DNA of 64,000 nt from Aequoribacter fuscus (lineage in GTDB: Bacteria > Pseudomonadota > Gammaproteobacteria > Pseudomonadales > Halieaceae). The stretch is taken from assembly GCF_009910365.1 (NCBI RefSeq), contig NZ_CP036423.1:930001-994000 (forward strand), given 5' to 3'. This document shows, piece by piece, positions 51,510 to 63,114 of the stretch. The position numbers were made by a program, and so were the translations under genes. Position 1 is the stretch's first letter; each line of letters opens with the position of its first letter. The notes beneath the pieces are model-generated. The model saw only the letters and a program-made list of their open reading frames with translations. It was not told the origin of the DNA and did not search any database.

Positions 51510-53158
51510 GAATATTGCCTCAGTAGCTGCGCTGCGTGCGCCTTGGTCTGATCGGTAATGTTCACTCCGCCGACCATACGGGCTATTTCCTCAACTCGCT
51601 GCTCGTTCGAGAGCCGTTCAATGACTGTTCGAACACCGGAATCGTCGTTGTGTTTTGCTATGAGCAGGTGATGGTCGCCTTGGCCTGCCACTTGAGCTAG
51701 GTGCGTCACGCACAAAACCTGCGAGTGAGAGGTGAGGCCGTGAAGTCGCTGGCCGACAATGTCCGCCGTCGCGCCGCCAATACCGACATCGACTTCATCA
51801 AAAATTAGGGTCGGCGTTACAGCCTGCTGTGCTGTCACGACTTGTATAGCTAGGCTGATGCGAGAGAGTTCACCACCTGACGCAATCTTCGCCAGAGCTT
51901 TTAGCTCTCCTTCTCGTTGAGTGGCTATTTTGAATTCGATTTCTTCCGCACCGTAGGGCGATGGGATCTCACTGATATGTGGCGTCAGTGCAATGCCAAA
52001 GCGGCACTGGCCCATGGCCAGAGACTGTAACTGATCGTGTACCTCAGATTGCAAATGTTCGGCGGCAGCCTTGCGCTGCCCCGAGAGGGCCTCAGCCGCC
52101 CCGCCATAAGCGGCTTGGATGTGTGTTAACTGCCGCTTGAGTTCGGTAATGCGTTCATCTGCACCCAACAGAGCTTCGAGCTCCAGTTCGTAGGTCTGTA
52201 ATTTTTGGGCAAGCTGGTCAGGCTGGGTACGGTGTTTGCGCGCTAGCTCATAGACCTTATCTAGGCGCTCGGTAATCTCAACCAAGCGCTCGGGGTTTAG
52301 TTCTAATTTGTCGGAGCGGCGCTCGATGTCACGACGTGCTTCGTCGACTTGGATGAGAGCAGAGTTCAGGAGTTCATAGGCTTCGCTGGTGAGCCCCGAT
52401 TTTAGTCCCGATTCGAGTAAGCGTATGGTTTGGCGTAAGCCATCTGATTGTTGCTCACAATGATATGCTGCTTCCGATAACTGCTTGATCAGTGTTTCGC
52501 CCTGGCTGAGCAGGTCTTGCTCTTGCTCTAGGCTTTCGAGTTCGTCTGCGCTGAGTATGACGCTTTGCAGTTCCTCCACTTGGTATTCTAAAAAGGCTTT
52601 CGCTTCTTGATTGTCAGAGTTGCCTTGGGTAAGTGCATCCAGCTCTTTCTTGACCTCACGGAATTCGTGGGCTAACTCGCGGACTCTGTGCAGGTAAGAG
52701 GTGTCGGCAATCAGTGCGTCAAGAATATGTCGGTGTGTCTTTTTATTCATCAGCGATTGGTGTGCGTGCTGACCGTGGATGTCGACCAAAAACTCACCCA
52801 GTTCATTGCATTGTTGAGCGGTGCAGGGAACACCATTGATGTACGCTTTGCTTCTACCCTCGCTGGTGACGATACGGCGCAAAACCAAATCGTCATCGCT
52901 GTCGAGATGATGCTTTGCCAGCCACGCTTGCGCTTGCGCTAGGCCGTGCAAATCAAAGCTTGCACTGATCTCTGCTTTATCTGCGCCATAACGAACGCTA
53001 CTAGAGTCGGCTCGGTCGCCCAAGCACAATCCCAGAGCGTCAATTAATATGGATTTGCCCGCGCCCGTTTCGCCCGTAATAACGGTCATGCCGGCGTCGA
53101 AATCGATAGCAATATCCTCGACGACAGCAAAATTCTTGATATGAATGTGGGTGAGCAT
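51506..53158 (-). CDS. recN: DNA repair protein RecN
   Basis: A 550-residue SMC-like repair ATPase. Walker A GETGAGKSILIDALGLCLGDRAD near residue 30; coiled-coil arms in the middle; ABC signature ASGGELSRISLAIQ near residue 440; Walker B TLIFDEVDVGIGG near 465. Acts in double-strand break repair. No clear LexA site was found by eye between 53,159 and 53,324. Confidence 0.97.
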   Translation of the reverse strand: MLTHIHIKNFAVVEDIAIDFDAGMTVITGETGAGKSILIDALGLCLGDRADSSSVRYGADKAEISASFDLHGLAQAQAWLAKHHLDSDDDLVLRRIVTSEGRSKAYINGVPCTAQQCNELGEFLVDIHGQHAHQSLMNKKTHRHILDALIADTSYLHRVRELAHEFREVKKELDALTQGNSDNQEAKAFLEYQVEELQSVILSADELESLEQEQDLLSQGETLIKQLSEAAYHCEQQSDGLRQTIRLLESGLKSGLTSEAYELLNSALIQVDEARRDIERRSDKLELNPERLVEITERLDKVYELARKHRTQPDQLAQKLQTYELELEALLGADERITELKRQLTHIQAAYGGAAEALSGQRKAAAEHLQSEVHDQLQSLAMGQCRFGIALTPHISEIPSPYGAEEIEFKIATQREGELKALAKIASGGELSRISLAIQVVTAQQAVTPTLIFDEVDVGIGGATADIVGQRLHGLTSHSQVLCVTHLAQVAGQGDHHLLIAKHNDDSGVRTVIERLSNEQRVEEIARMVGGVNITDQTKAHAAQLLRQYS

Positions 53159-53324
53159 GCGCGGTGTCCTTATAATGCGCTAAGTGGCTACTAAGTCATA
53201 GAATACTCACTTAGTATGTCATGAGAAACGGCTGGTGCAAATTGATTCAAAATGGCTGCAATAGACTAGCCTGAATGTGCTGAGTAGGGTATACCTAAGA
53301 GTGTTTTAAGAGTAATTAAACGGC

Positions 53325-54362
53325 ATGAAACAAAAAGACGTATCCGAGCGTTCACAACTGGTTTTGCAGGCCTTGGTGAAACGTTATATCCAAGAGGGTG
53401 CGCCTGTGGGTTCGAGCACCGTGCGCCAGGAAGCTGGATTGCCTGTTAGTGCGGCAACGGTTCGCAATATCATGTCGGACCTCGAACATAGAGGCTATTT
53501 GCACGCTCCGCACACTTCGGCTGGCAGAGTGCCGACGGCTGCGGGCTATCGCTTATACATTGACTCATTGCTGCAGGTGGACATGCCCGATGCGGCAACC
53601 TTCCAAGCTCTGCAAAATGAATTGAGTCCCGATCGCAGCTCCCGTGACCTAGTGCAAGTCACCTCCAATCTGCTGGCCGATATCACGGCTCAAGCCGGGC
53701 TAGTGACCGTGCCCCGGCCTGACTCAGCACAGTTTCGGCAAGTCGAGTTTTTGCCGCTGTCGGGCAATCGTGTCCTGGTGATTTTGGTCCTGAATCAGCA
53801 CGAAGTGCAGAATAAAATTATCCACACACATCAAGAGTTTGACGCTGACCAACTGCGCAGTGCTGCGGCGATGATCAACGAGCGTTTCTCGGGACGGAGC
53901 TTTCAAGACATTGAGGGCATCATTGCTCAAGAGTTGCGAGAAGCAAAGTCTCGTATCGATCGCTACATGGAAGAAACCCTAGCCTTCGCAAATAAGGCGC
54001 TGCACGTAGGTCAATCGAGTACAGAAGATTATCTCATGGCCGGTGAATCTAGGTTGCTAGAGTCCGCTTCGCCCGAGGAGCTCGAGCATCTAAAAAGTTT
54101 GTTCCAAGCTCTTGAGAGCAAAAAAGATGTGCTGCATTTGCTAGAGCGTTCCTCGGCTGCAGAGGGCGTTAAGATTTTTATCGGTGAAGAGGCGGGTTTC
54201 AACGCTTTGGGTAATTTCTCGTTGGTGACTGCACCCTACGGCGATGGCAAAAAGACGCTGGGTGTTTTGGGCGTCATTGGTCCGAAACGTATGGAGTACA
54301 GCCGCGTGATTCCCATTGTTGATCTTACTGCCCGAATGCTCAGCCAGGCTTTGTCGAATTAA
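53325..54362 (+). CDS. hrcA: heat-inducible transcription repressor HrcA
   Basis: A 345-residue HrcA: winged helix RSQLVLQALVKRYIQEGAPVGSSTVRQEAGLPVSAATVRNIMSDLEHRGYL, HTSAGRVPTAAGYRLYID, and the C-terminal GPKRMEYSRVIPIVDLTARMLSQAL. Represses chaperone genes at CIRCE operators, none of which I found in this window; the target may be groESL elsewhere. Confidence 0.96.
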   Translation: MKQKDVSERSQLVLQALVKRYIQEGAPVGSSTVRQEAGLPVSAATVRNIMSDLEHRGYLHAPHTSAGRVPTAAGYRLYIDSLLQVDMPDAATFQALQNELSPDRSSRDLVQVTSNLLADITAQAGLVTVPRPDSAQFRQVEFLPLSGNRVLVILVLNQHEVQNKIIHTHQEFDADQLRSAAAMINERFSGRSFQDIEGIIAQELREAKSRIDRYMEETLAFANKALHVGQSSTEDYLMAGESRLLESASPEELEHLKSLFQALESKKDVLHLLERSSAAEGVKIFIGEEAGFNALGNFSLVTAPYGDGKKTLGVLGVIGPKRMEYSRVIPIVDLTARMLSQALSN

Positions 54363-54365
54363 AGC

Positions 54366-54393
54366 CTTGAAAAAACTCAGTTCGTCCCCAAAT
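54366..54393 (+). promoter_or_regulatory. sigma-32 type promoter of grpE
   Basis: CTTGAA at 54366-54371, 14-base spacer, CCCCAAAT at 54386-54393; matches the heat-shock consensus CTTGAA-N(11-15)-CCCCATnT closely. Starts just after hrcA. Confidence 0.8.
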
Positions 54394-54442
54394 CACAGGC
54401 AGTGTTTTGTTTTTAATTTGATGTGATGAATAGGGGAAAGCC

Positions 54443-55015
54443 GTGAGTGACCAAAAAGACCACGAACAACCTGAAGTAAACTTAGAAAACGTGCAGGTAG
54501 AAGCCGTTGAAACCGCTGATACCGAGCAGCCTGCAGCGGCCGAGCAAATCAGTCCAGAACAGCAAATCGAGGCGTTAGAGCAAGCGCTAGGCGAAGCCAA
54601 AGAGGCGGTTTTGCGTGCTCAGGCGGACGCGATTAACGCTCAGCGCCGCGCTGAAAAAGAGATTGAAAAGGCGCGTAAATTTGCGCTTGAGGGGTTCTCG
54701 CGCGAAGTCCTCGTCGTCGCTGATAATCTTGAGCGTGCCCTCAGCGTGGTAAATCCCGAAGATGAGTCGGTCAAGCCGATCGTCGAAGGCATTGAGCTCA
54801 CATTGAAGAGCTTTTCTGACGTGCTCGCCAAATTCAACGTGGAAGCGGTAGATCCCCACGGCGAGCCTTTTGATCCTCAAGTACACCAAGCGATGAGTAT
54901 GGTGCCCAATCCAGAGGTTGAGCCCAACACTGTGATTGCTGTTATGCAAAAGGGTTACACCTTGAATGGGCGCCTCATTCGCCCCGCTATGGTTATGGTC
55001 AGCAAAGCAGATTAA
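54443..55015 (+). CDS. grpE: nucleotide exchange factor GrpE
   Basis: A 190-residue DnaK nucleotide exchange factor. Acidic N-terminus, long coiled coil ([40 protein letters not shown]), then the C-terminal beta domain with [41 protein letters not shown]. Start GTG 54443 with AGGGGAAAG upstream. Preceded by a heat-shock promoter. Confidence 0.96.
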   Translation: MSDQKDHEQPEVNLENVQVEAVETADTEQPAAAEQISPEQQIEALEQALGEAKEAVLRAQADAINAQRRAEKEIEKARKFALEGFSREVLVVADNLERALSVVNPEDESVKPIVEGIELTLKSFSDVLAKFNVEAVDPHGEPFDPQVHQAMSMVPNPEVEPNTVIAVMQKGYTLNGRLIRPAMVMVSKAD

Positions 55016-55034
55016 GCCTTTTTTCTCAGGGCCC

Positions 55035-55062
55035 CTTGAAATAAACGAGCGTGGGCCCATAT
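55035..55062 (+). promoter_or_regulatory. sigma-32 type promoter of dnaK
   Basis: CTTGAA at 55035-55040, 14-base spacer, GCCCATAT at 55055-55062; the same spacing as the grpE promoter. Confidence 0.82.
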
Positions 55063-55115
55063 AGATACCAACGAAATGTAAAGTGCTTTACGAGAGCACG
55101 AGTAGGAGAAATATT

Positions 55116-57032
55116 ATGGGTAAAATTATTGGAATCGACTTAGGCACGACGAACTCATGTGTCGCAGTTATGGATGGCGATAAGCCTCGCGTTATCGAGA
55201 ATTCAGAGGGTGATCGCACCACGCCATCAATCATTGGTTATACCGAAGACGGTGAAATTCTGGTCGGGCAGAGCGCAAAACGTCAGGCCGTTACCAACCC
55301 CAAGAACACATTGTTTGCGGTCAAGCGCTTAATCGGTCGCAAGTTCAGTGACGATGTCGTTCAAAAAGATATCAAGATGGTGCCTTATTCGATCGTGGGT
55401 GCAGATAACGGCGATGCTTGGGTTGAAGTCAAAGGCAAGAAAATGGCGCCTCCGCAAGTGTCTGCACAAGTTCTGATGAAAATGAAGAAAACCGCGGAGG
55501 AGTATTTGGGTGAACCTGTTACCGAGGCGGTCATCACCGTGCCCGCTTACTTCAACGATTCGCAGCGTCAGGCGACCAAAGACGCCGGTAAAATTGCTGG
55601 TCTAGAAGTCAAGCGTATTATCAACGAGCCAACTGCTGCCGCTCTTGCCTATGGCATGGATAAAGTCAGTGGAGACAACGTTGTTGCGGTTTATGACTTG
55701 GGTGGCGGCACCTTCGACATCTCTATCATTGAGATTGCTGAAGTCGACGGTGAGCACCAGTTTGAAGTGCTGGCGACAAATGGTGATACTTTCTTGGGTG
55801 GTGAAGATTTCGACCTTCGCTTGATTGAATACTTGGCGGCTGAGTTCAAGAAAGAGAACGGCATTGACTTGCACAACGATCCGCTAGCCCTGCAGCGCCT
55901 TAAAGAAGCCGCTGAGAAGGCGAAGATCGAGCTGTCTAGCTCACAACAGACTGAAGTTAACTTGCCTTACATCACGGCAGATGCGACAGGTCCCAAGCAC
56001 TTGGTCGTGAAGCTGTCACGCAGCAAGCTAGAGTCATTGGTTGAAGATCTTGTTAAGCGTTCTTTGGAGCCCGTAAAGGTTGCATTGAAGGATGCGGGTC
56101 TTAGCCCAAGCGAAATCAACGACGTGATCTTGGTAGGTGGTCAAACCCGCATGCCTTTGGTCCAAAAAGCGGTCACTGATTTCTTCGGTAAAGAGCCCCG
56201 CCGCGACGTTAACCCTGACGAGGCGGTCGCGGTAGGTGCATCAATCCAGGGTGCGGTACTGTCGGGTGATGTGAAAGACGTACTGCTACTAGACGTGACG
56301 CCTTTGACTTTGGGTATCGAAACGATGGGTGGTGTGGCTACACCGCTGATCGAGAAGAATACGACTATTCCAACGAAAAAGTCGCAGGTTTTCTCGACAG
56401 CGGATGACAACCAAACCGCAGTTACCATTCACGTGGTGCAGGGCGAACGTAAGCAAGCGGCGCAAAATAAATCTTTGGGGCGCTTTGACTTGGCGGATAT
56501 CCCGCCCGCACCTCGCGGCATGCCACAGATCGAAGTGACTTTCGATTTGGATGCCAATGGTATTTTGAATGTGTCGGCGAAAGATAAGGCGACGGGCAAA
56601 GAGCAATCAATCCGTATTACTGCGTCTAGCGGCTTGTCGGATGACGAAATCGAAGCCATGGTGCGCGATGCCGAGGCGAATGCCGAAGCCGATGCAAAAT
56701 TCGAAGCCCTGATTGCAGCGCGCAACAGTTGTGAAGGTATGGTGCACGCCGCGAAAAACACCTTGAAAGAAGCTGCAGAGCACGCGACAGATGAAGAGAA
56801 ATCGGCGATTGAAGCGGCTATTGCAGAAGCAGAAGAGGCGTTGAAAGGCGACGATAAGGATGCTATCGAAGCCGCCGCGGCTAAAGTGACTGAGGCAACG
56901 AGCCCTGTCGCTCAGAAGATGTATCAAGCGCAAGCCGCCGCCGGCGAGCAAGCGCAAGGTGCTGATGCGCAAGATACCGCCGACGATGCCGTAGACGCTG
57001 AGTTCGAAGAAGTGAAAGACGACAAGAAGTAA
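55116..57032 (+). CDS. dnaK: chaperone DnaK
   Basis: A 638-residue Hsp70, the exact usual length when started at ATG 55116 ([16 protein letters not shown]) with AGGAG upstream; the in-frame codon at 55083 is not needed. ATPase motifs [13 protein letters not shown] and [11 protein letters not shown]; linker [15 protein letters not shown]; substrate domain and the acidic C-terminus ending EEVKDDKK. Works with DnaJ and GrpE encoded on both sides. Confidence 0.98.
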   Translation: MGKIIGIDLGTTNSCVAVMDGDKPRVIENSEGDRTTPSIIGYTEDGEILVGQSAKRQAVTNPKNTLFAVKRLIGRKFSDDVVQKDIKMVPYSIVGADNGDAWVEVKGKKMAPPQVSAQVLMKMKKTAEEYLGEPVTEAVITVPAYFNDSQRQATKDAGKIAGLEVKRIINEPTAAALAYGMDKVSGDNVVAVYDLGGGTFDISIIEIAEVDGEHQFEVLATNGDTFLGGEDFDLRLIEYLAAEFKKENGIDLHNDPLALQRLKEAAEKAKIELSSSQQTEVNLPYITADATGPKHLVVKLSRSKLESLVEDLVKRSLEPVKVALKDAGLSPSEINDVILVGGQTRMPLVQKAVTDFFGKEPRRDVNPDEAVAVGASIQGAVLSGDVKDVLLLDVTPLTLGIETMGGVATPLIEKNTTIPTKKSQVFSTADDNQTAVTIHVVQGERKQAAQNKSLGRFDLADIPPAPRGMPQIEVTFDLDANGILNVSAKDKATGKEQSIRITASSGLSDDEIEAMVRDAEANAEADAKFEALIAARNSCEGMVHAAKNTLKEAAEHATDEEKSAIEAAIAEAEEALKGDDKDAIEAAAAKVTEATSPVAQKMYQAQAAAGEQAQGADAQDTADDAVDAEFEEVKDDKK

Positions 57033-57085
57033 TCTTCTGTCGAAACGGACTCGACACCCAGTGTCGGTGTACAATGAACCATCAG

Positions 57086-57112
57086 CGCGGGTCTTAGTGC
57101 CCGCGTTGTTGT
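57086..57112 (+). terminator. hairpin between dnaK and dnaJ
   Basis: CGCGGG (57086-57091), 8-base loop, CCCGCG (57100-57105), then TTGTTGT. Looks like an attenuator allowing partial read-through into dnaJ. Confidence 0.5.
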
Positions 57113-57168
57113 AATTGGATTATTAAAGACAGCGTGTGCTGTTGCTAACTAAATGCGATTGAGTTGTC

Positions 57169-59102
<1,934 letters not shown>

Positions 59103-59112
59103 GGACTGCCAT

Positions 59113-59967
59113 ATGACCGACTACATAGTGAATATCGACGAAAGCAACGCGATGCGTATGCTTATTGAAGAATCTAATGTTCGCCCTGTAGTGGTCGACT
59201 TTTGGGCTGATTGGTGCGGACCATGTAAGACCTTGATGCCCATTCTTGAGAAACTGGCGCACGAGTACGCAGGTGCGTTTTTACTGGCGAAGGTCAATGC
59301 GGACGAGCAGCAAAATATTGCGGGCCAGTTTGGTGTGCGCAGTCTGCCCACAGTAATGGTTATTCAAAATGGCCAGCCTGTTGACGGTTTTGCCGGGGCG
59401 CAACCTGAGGCCCAAGTGCGTGAGTTGCTTCAAAAATACTTGCCCAGCCCCTGGGCTGCCGCTCTAGAGGAAGCTGCGCGATTGATGCAGGCAGGAGATC
59501 AGCAGGCCGCTTTAACCCTGCTTCGCAAGGCGTACGATGACTCAAATCAAGATTTGGATATAGCGCTGAACTTGGCGCATGTGTTGATCCAGTGTAATCG
59601 GTTTGCCGAGGCAGAAACGGTACTGGAGAACATCCGGTTTGTGGATCGTGATGCTCGTTACGAGCAGTTAATGGCTGAGTTGGCCCTGAAGCAAGAGGCT
59701 TCGAAGTCGCCCGAAACAGCGGCTTTGGAGGCTGAGCTGGCGTCCGACGCGGACAACTTGGATTTAAGGGTGGATTTGGCCGTTCAATATTCCGTCGACG
59801 GGCATCATGCTGATGCACTGGAGCAGCTGATGCTCGTATTAAAAGTCAATCGTGATCACAACAATGGCGGTACTAAGAAGCGCATGCTCGATATTATTGC
59901 AAGTCTTGGTAAGGGCGACCCAATCGCCGTAGATTATCAGCGCAAGCTCTTCGGTTTGCTCTACTAG
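59113..59967 (+). CDS. thioredoxin-domain co-chaperone (YbbN/CnoX-like)
   Basis: A 284-residue protein: thioredoxin domain with VVDFWADWCGPCKTLMP (WCGPC active site near residue 36), GVRSLPTVMVIQ (cis-Pro), then a helical TPR-like C-terminal half (EEAARLMQAGDQQAALTLLRKAY, LNLAHVLIQCNRFAEAETVL). Matches YbbN/CnoX, which protects proteins from oxidative damage and hands them to chaperones. Lies next to the DnaK operon. Here the CGPC dithiol is kept, so redox activity is possible. Confidence 0.9.
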   Translation: MTDYIVNIDESNAMRMLIEESNVRPVVVDFWADWCGPCKTLMPILEKLAHEYAGAFLLAKVNADEQQNIAGQFGVRSLPTVMVIQNGQPVDGFAGAQPEAQVRELLQKYLPSPWAAALEEAARLMQAGDQQAALTLLRKAYDDSNQDLDIALNLAHVLIQCNRFAEAETVLENIRFVDRDARYEQLMAELALKQEASKSPETAALEAELASDADNLDLRVDLAVQYSVDGHHADALEQLMLVLKVNRDHNNGGTKKRMLDIIASLGKGDPIAVDYQRKLFGLLY

Positions 59968-60163
59968 ACCATCGGTTATGGCCCGATTGTGCCGGGCGCG
60001 TAAGCGAACTTCCCTGAGTTTTATCAGACTTTGACATCGGCCTCTGCCTTCGAATACAGAGGCCCCCGCATTCTGAGCGTTTTGGTGTTGTCAGTGTCAA
60101 CTCCCTGTGATACTTTGCTGTTTTTCCAAAAATCATACTCTAAGTTCAAATTGGTAAAGCTAG

Positions 60164-61900
60164 ATGAAGCTGAGACTCAGTGCACTTTACGTTGCTATAG
60201 CGCTCGCAGGTTGCGGTGAGCGGCCAGAGTCTATTGAGCCTACAGCCACATCCGGTAGCGATGCTCTGGTTGCGCATAGCCAGGTCTTTGAACAACGTAT
60301 TGAAAATCCAGCGCCCGGTGTTTACGTCGCTATCGGTTATGCGCTGGCGAATAGCATTTGGATTGATGGTGAGGATGGCGCTATAGTCGTTGACACCACC
60401 GAGTCCCGTGGTGCAGCAGAAGCGGTTCTGCAGGAGTTCAGGCGTTATTCCGATAAGCCCGTCAAGGCGATTATATACACTCATAACCATGCTGATCACA
60501 TTATGGGTGCCTCGGTGTTTGCCGAGGGAGATGATGTCCAGATACTGTCTCATGAGACACTGCCCAAGCACGTGGCTCGCGTCACCAACGTCTTATTGCC
60601 CACGATAGAAACCAACGCCATGCGGATGTTTGGTGAACGGCTCGCTGAAGGTGGTGAAGCAATCATCAACGACGGTATTGGCCCGGAACTGAAGCAGATT
60701 GGCGCCAAGGATGGACTTGGGGCACGGGGTTATTTGCCACCAAATCGGACCTTTAATGATCGCCTCGATTTGGACATCGAGGGGGTTAAGTTAAGTTTGA
60801 TTCATGCCCCAGGCGAGACTGATGACCAAATTGTAGTGTGGCTCCCAGACCTGAGGGTGCTTCTGCCTGGTGATAATGTGTATAAAGCCTTTCCCAATCT
60901 CTACACCATTCGAGGAACCCCGTATCGCGATGTGCGCAAGTGGTCTGAGAGTGTTAGGGCGATGGCCAAGCTTAACCCTCAAGTGATGGTGCCAAGCCAT
61001 ACGGAACCGGTTGTCGGTGAGGCAACTATTGACGCGTTGCTTACGGATTACGCGGATGCCATTCAGTTTGTGCACGATCAGACTATTCGTTTGATCAACG
61101 AGGGTTTGCGCCCCGATGAAATTGTTCAGCGAATTCAGCTGCCACAAAACCTTGCCAAACATCCTTGGTTACAGCCGTTTTATGGCACAGTAGAGTGGGC
61201 CGCGCGCTCGGTCTATTCGGGGTACCTAGGTTGGTTTGATGGAGACAGCGTAGATTTGTTCCCGACACCCAAGCGGACAAAAGCGGCCCGTCTGATAGCC
61301 TTGATGGGTGGTGTCGACGCGGTGTTAAGCGAGGCCAGTCGGCATGTGAAGCAAGACCCACAGTGGGCTGCGGAGTTAGCCGATTACGTGAGCGCAGCGG
61401 ATTCCAGTAACACTCAAGCTCGGGTGCTGAAGGCGTCTGCTTTGCGGGCTATGGCTGGAGTAGAAGTCAACCCAAATGCCAGAAACTGGTACCTATCCGA
61501 AGCTTTAGAGCTGGAGGGTAAGGTCGTATTTGAGCCAAGGCCGACAGACGCTGAGCGTTTGGCTTACGCGCAAACCTTCCCGATCGAAAATGTCTTAGAG
61601 CTTATGACCGTGTCATTGAACCCCACCAAAAGTGCGGGGGTTAGCGCGAGTGTCGAATTTGTTTTTCCCGATCAAAGTAAACGGTTCTTACTCACCGTGC
61701 GTAACCAGATACTACTGATCGATCGTTTGAATGAACCTGCAGCAGACGCGGTCCGAGTAACCGTAAAGGCCAGTGACTGGGTAGCTCTGGTGACTCAAAA
61801 CGATTCTTTACCCGAGGCTTTGGCCAGCGGACGGGTAGCCACAGATGGTGTCAGCGATCTGCCGGCTTTACTGAAGTTCTTAGCAATGTTTACCGATTAA
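60164..61900 (+). CDS. alkyl-sulfatase-like MBL-fold lipoprotein
   Basis: A 578-residue metallo-beta-lactamase protein with a lipoprotein signal (YVAIALAGCG). Zinc motif YTHNHADHIMGAS (HxHxDH) near residue 107, then HAPGETDDQIVVWLPD; the middle contains an alkyl sulfatase dimerisation domain (GTVEWAARSVYSGYLGWFDG) and the end an SCP2-like domain (VSASVEFVFPDQ to NQILLID). Similar to SdsA-type secondary or primary alkyl sulfatases, cleaving sulfate esters outside or in the periplasm. Substrate not proven. Confidence 0.88.
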   Translation: MKLRLSALYVAIALAGCGERPESIEPTATSGSDALVAHSQVFEQRIENPAPGVYVAIGYALANSIWIDGEDGAIVVDTTESRGAAEAVLQEFRRYSDKPVKAIIYTHNHADHIMGASVFAEGDDVQILSHETLPKHVARVTNVLLPTIETNAMRMFGERLAEGGEAIINDGIGPELKQIGAKDGLGARGYLPPNRTFNDRLDLDIEGVKLSLIHAPGETDDQIVVWLPDLRVLLPGDNVYKAFPNLYTIRGTPYRDVRKWSESVRAMAKLNPQVMVPSHTEPVVGEATIDALLTDYADAIQFVHDQTIRLINEGLRPDEIVQRIQLPQNLAKHPWLQPFYGTVEWAARSVYSGYLGWFDGDSVDLFPTPKRTKAARLIALMGGVDAVLSEASRHVKQDPQWAAELADYVSAADSSNTQARVLKASALRAMAGVEVNPNARNWYLSEALELEGKVVFEPRPTDAERLAYAQTFPIENVLELMTVSLNPTKSAGVSASVEFVFPDQSKRFLLTVRNQILLIDRLNEPAADAVRVTVKASDWVALVTQNDSLPEALASGRVATDGVSDLPALLKFLAMFTD

Positions 61901-61920
61901 CAAAGAAGAGGTGATTTAAC

Positions 61921-63099
61921 GTGGATACACGATTTTCAGATGAAGACCTCGCCTTCAGAGATGAAGTGCGTGCATTTTTCAAGAATGAATACACTCAGGA
62001 ACTGCAGGATCGAATGAAGGATAAAGCGACCTTCAAGGCGGCGGTGATTGAATGGCAGAAAAAGCTCCACGCTAAAGGTTGGATTGCTCCCGGTTGGCCT
62101 GTTCAATATGGCGGTACCGGCTGGACCCCAACCCAGAAGTACATTTATGACTCGGAGCGCGCCTCGGCAGGTGTTCGCGACAACGTCCCCTTTGGATTAA
62201 CCATGGTGGGTCCCGTGATCTACAACTTTGGTACCGAAGAGCAAAAAGCACAATTCTTGCCTCGAATCTTAGCCAGTGATGACTGGTGGTGTCAGGGTTA
62301 CTCTGAGCCAGGATCAGGCTCAGATTTGGCGTCCTTAAAGACCAAAGCAGAGCGCGATGGCGACGACTACATCGTTAATGGCGCAAAAATTTGGACCACC
62401 TATGCGCAGTACGCCGATTGGATTTTCTGTTTGGTGCGCACCAGCAATGAGGGCAAGAAACAAGAGGGTATCAGCTTCCTGCTGATCGATATGAAAACCC
62501 CCGGAATCAAAGTGAACCCTATTGTTTCTATCGATAACCACCACAGCTTAAACGAGGTCGAATTCAACAACGTTCGTGTTCCTGTAGCGAATCGTATCGG
62601 CGAAGAGAACCGCGGTTGGCACATTGCGAAATCCTTGCTTGAGCACGAACGTACCGGTATTGCCGGCGTGGCCGACTGTAAGCGCGCTGTGACTGAAATT
62701 AAACGACTCGCGTCCGTCGAAGTGAACGGTGGTAAGGCTTTGATCGAAAATCCCAACTTTCAAAGTCGTTTGGCCGATATCGATATTGAATTAATGGCGT
62801 TGGAGTACACGGAATTGCGTGTGCTGGCCAGCCTTTCGAGCGGGGGTGCACCTGGCCCTGAGTCATCAATGTTAAAAATCAAAGGCACCGAGATGCAGCA
62901 GGCAACTCAAACTTTAATGATGGATTTGGCCGCTTATTATCAGGGCGTATTGCCAACAGATCTTAGCCCCGAAGTGCTCGGACATTCCTTTGGTTCGCAA
63001 GCTCGTCAGTCGTTTATGTACGGCCGTGCCTCCACCATTTATGGTGGTTCGAACGAAGTACAGAAAAACATCATCGCGAAAGCCGTGCTTGGCTTGTAA
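61921..63099 (+). CDS. acyl-CoA dehydrogenase
   Basis: A 392-residue flavoprotein. Start GTG 61921 after AAGAGG. Motifs: GWIAPGWPVQYGGTGW, CQGYSEPGSGSDLASLKTKAE, KIWTTYAQYADW and STIYGGSNEVQKNIIAKAVLGL. Oxidises an acyl-CoA at alpha-beta. Forms a pair with the next gene, 15 bases downstream, which suggests a heteromeric or two-subunit enzyme, as in sterol or side-chain degradation FadE pairs. Confidence 0.94.
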   Translation: MDTRFSDEDLAFRDEVRAFFKNEYTQELQDRMKDKATFKAAVIEWQKKLHAKGWIAPGWPVQYGGTGWTPTQKYIYDSERASAGVRDNVPFGLTMVGPVIYNFGTEEQKAQFLPRILASDDWWCQGYSEPGSGSDLASLKTKAERDGDDYIVNGAKIWTTYAQYADWIFCLVRTSNEGKKQEGISFLLIDMKTPGIKVNPIVSIDNHHSLNEVEFNNVRVPVANRIGEENRGWHIAKSLLEHERTGIAGVADCKRAVTEIKRLASVEVNGGKALIENPNFQSRLADIDIELMALEYTELRVLASLSSGGAPGPESSMLKIKGTEMQQATQTLMMDLAAYYQGVLPTDLSPEVLGHSFGSQARQSFMYGRASTIYGGSNEVQKNIIAKAVLGL

Positions 63100-63114
63100 A
63101 GAAGGAGTAAACCC

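Noticed and set aside
53159-53324. LexA site before recN and CIRCE before hrcA/grpE
   Set aside because: No CTGT-N8-ACAG nor TTAGCACTC-N9-GAGTGCTAA was found by eye.
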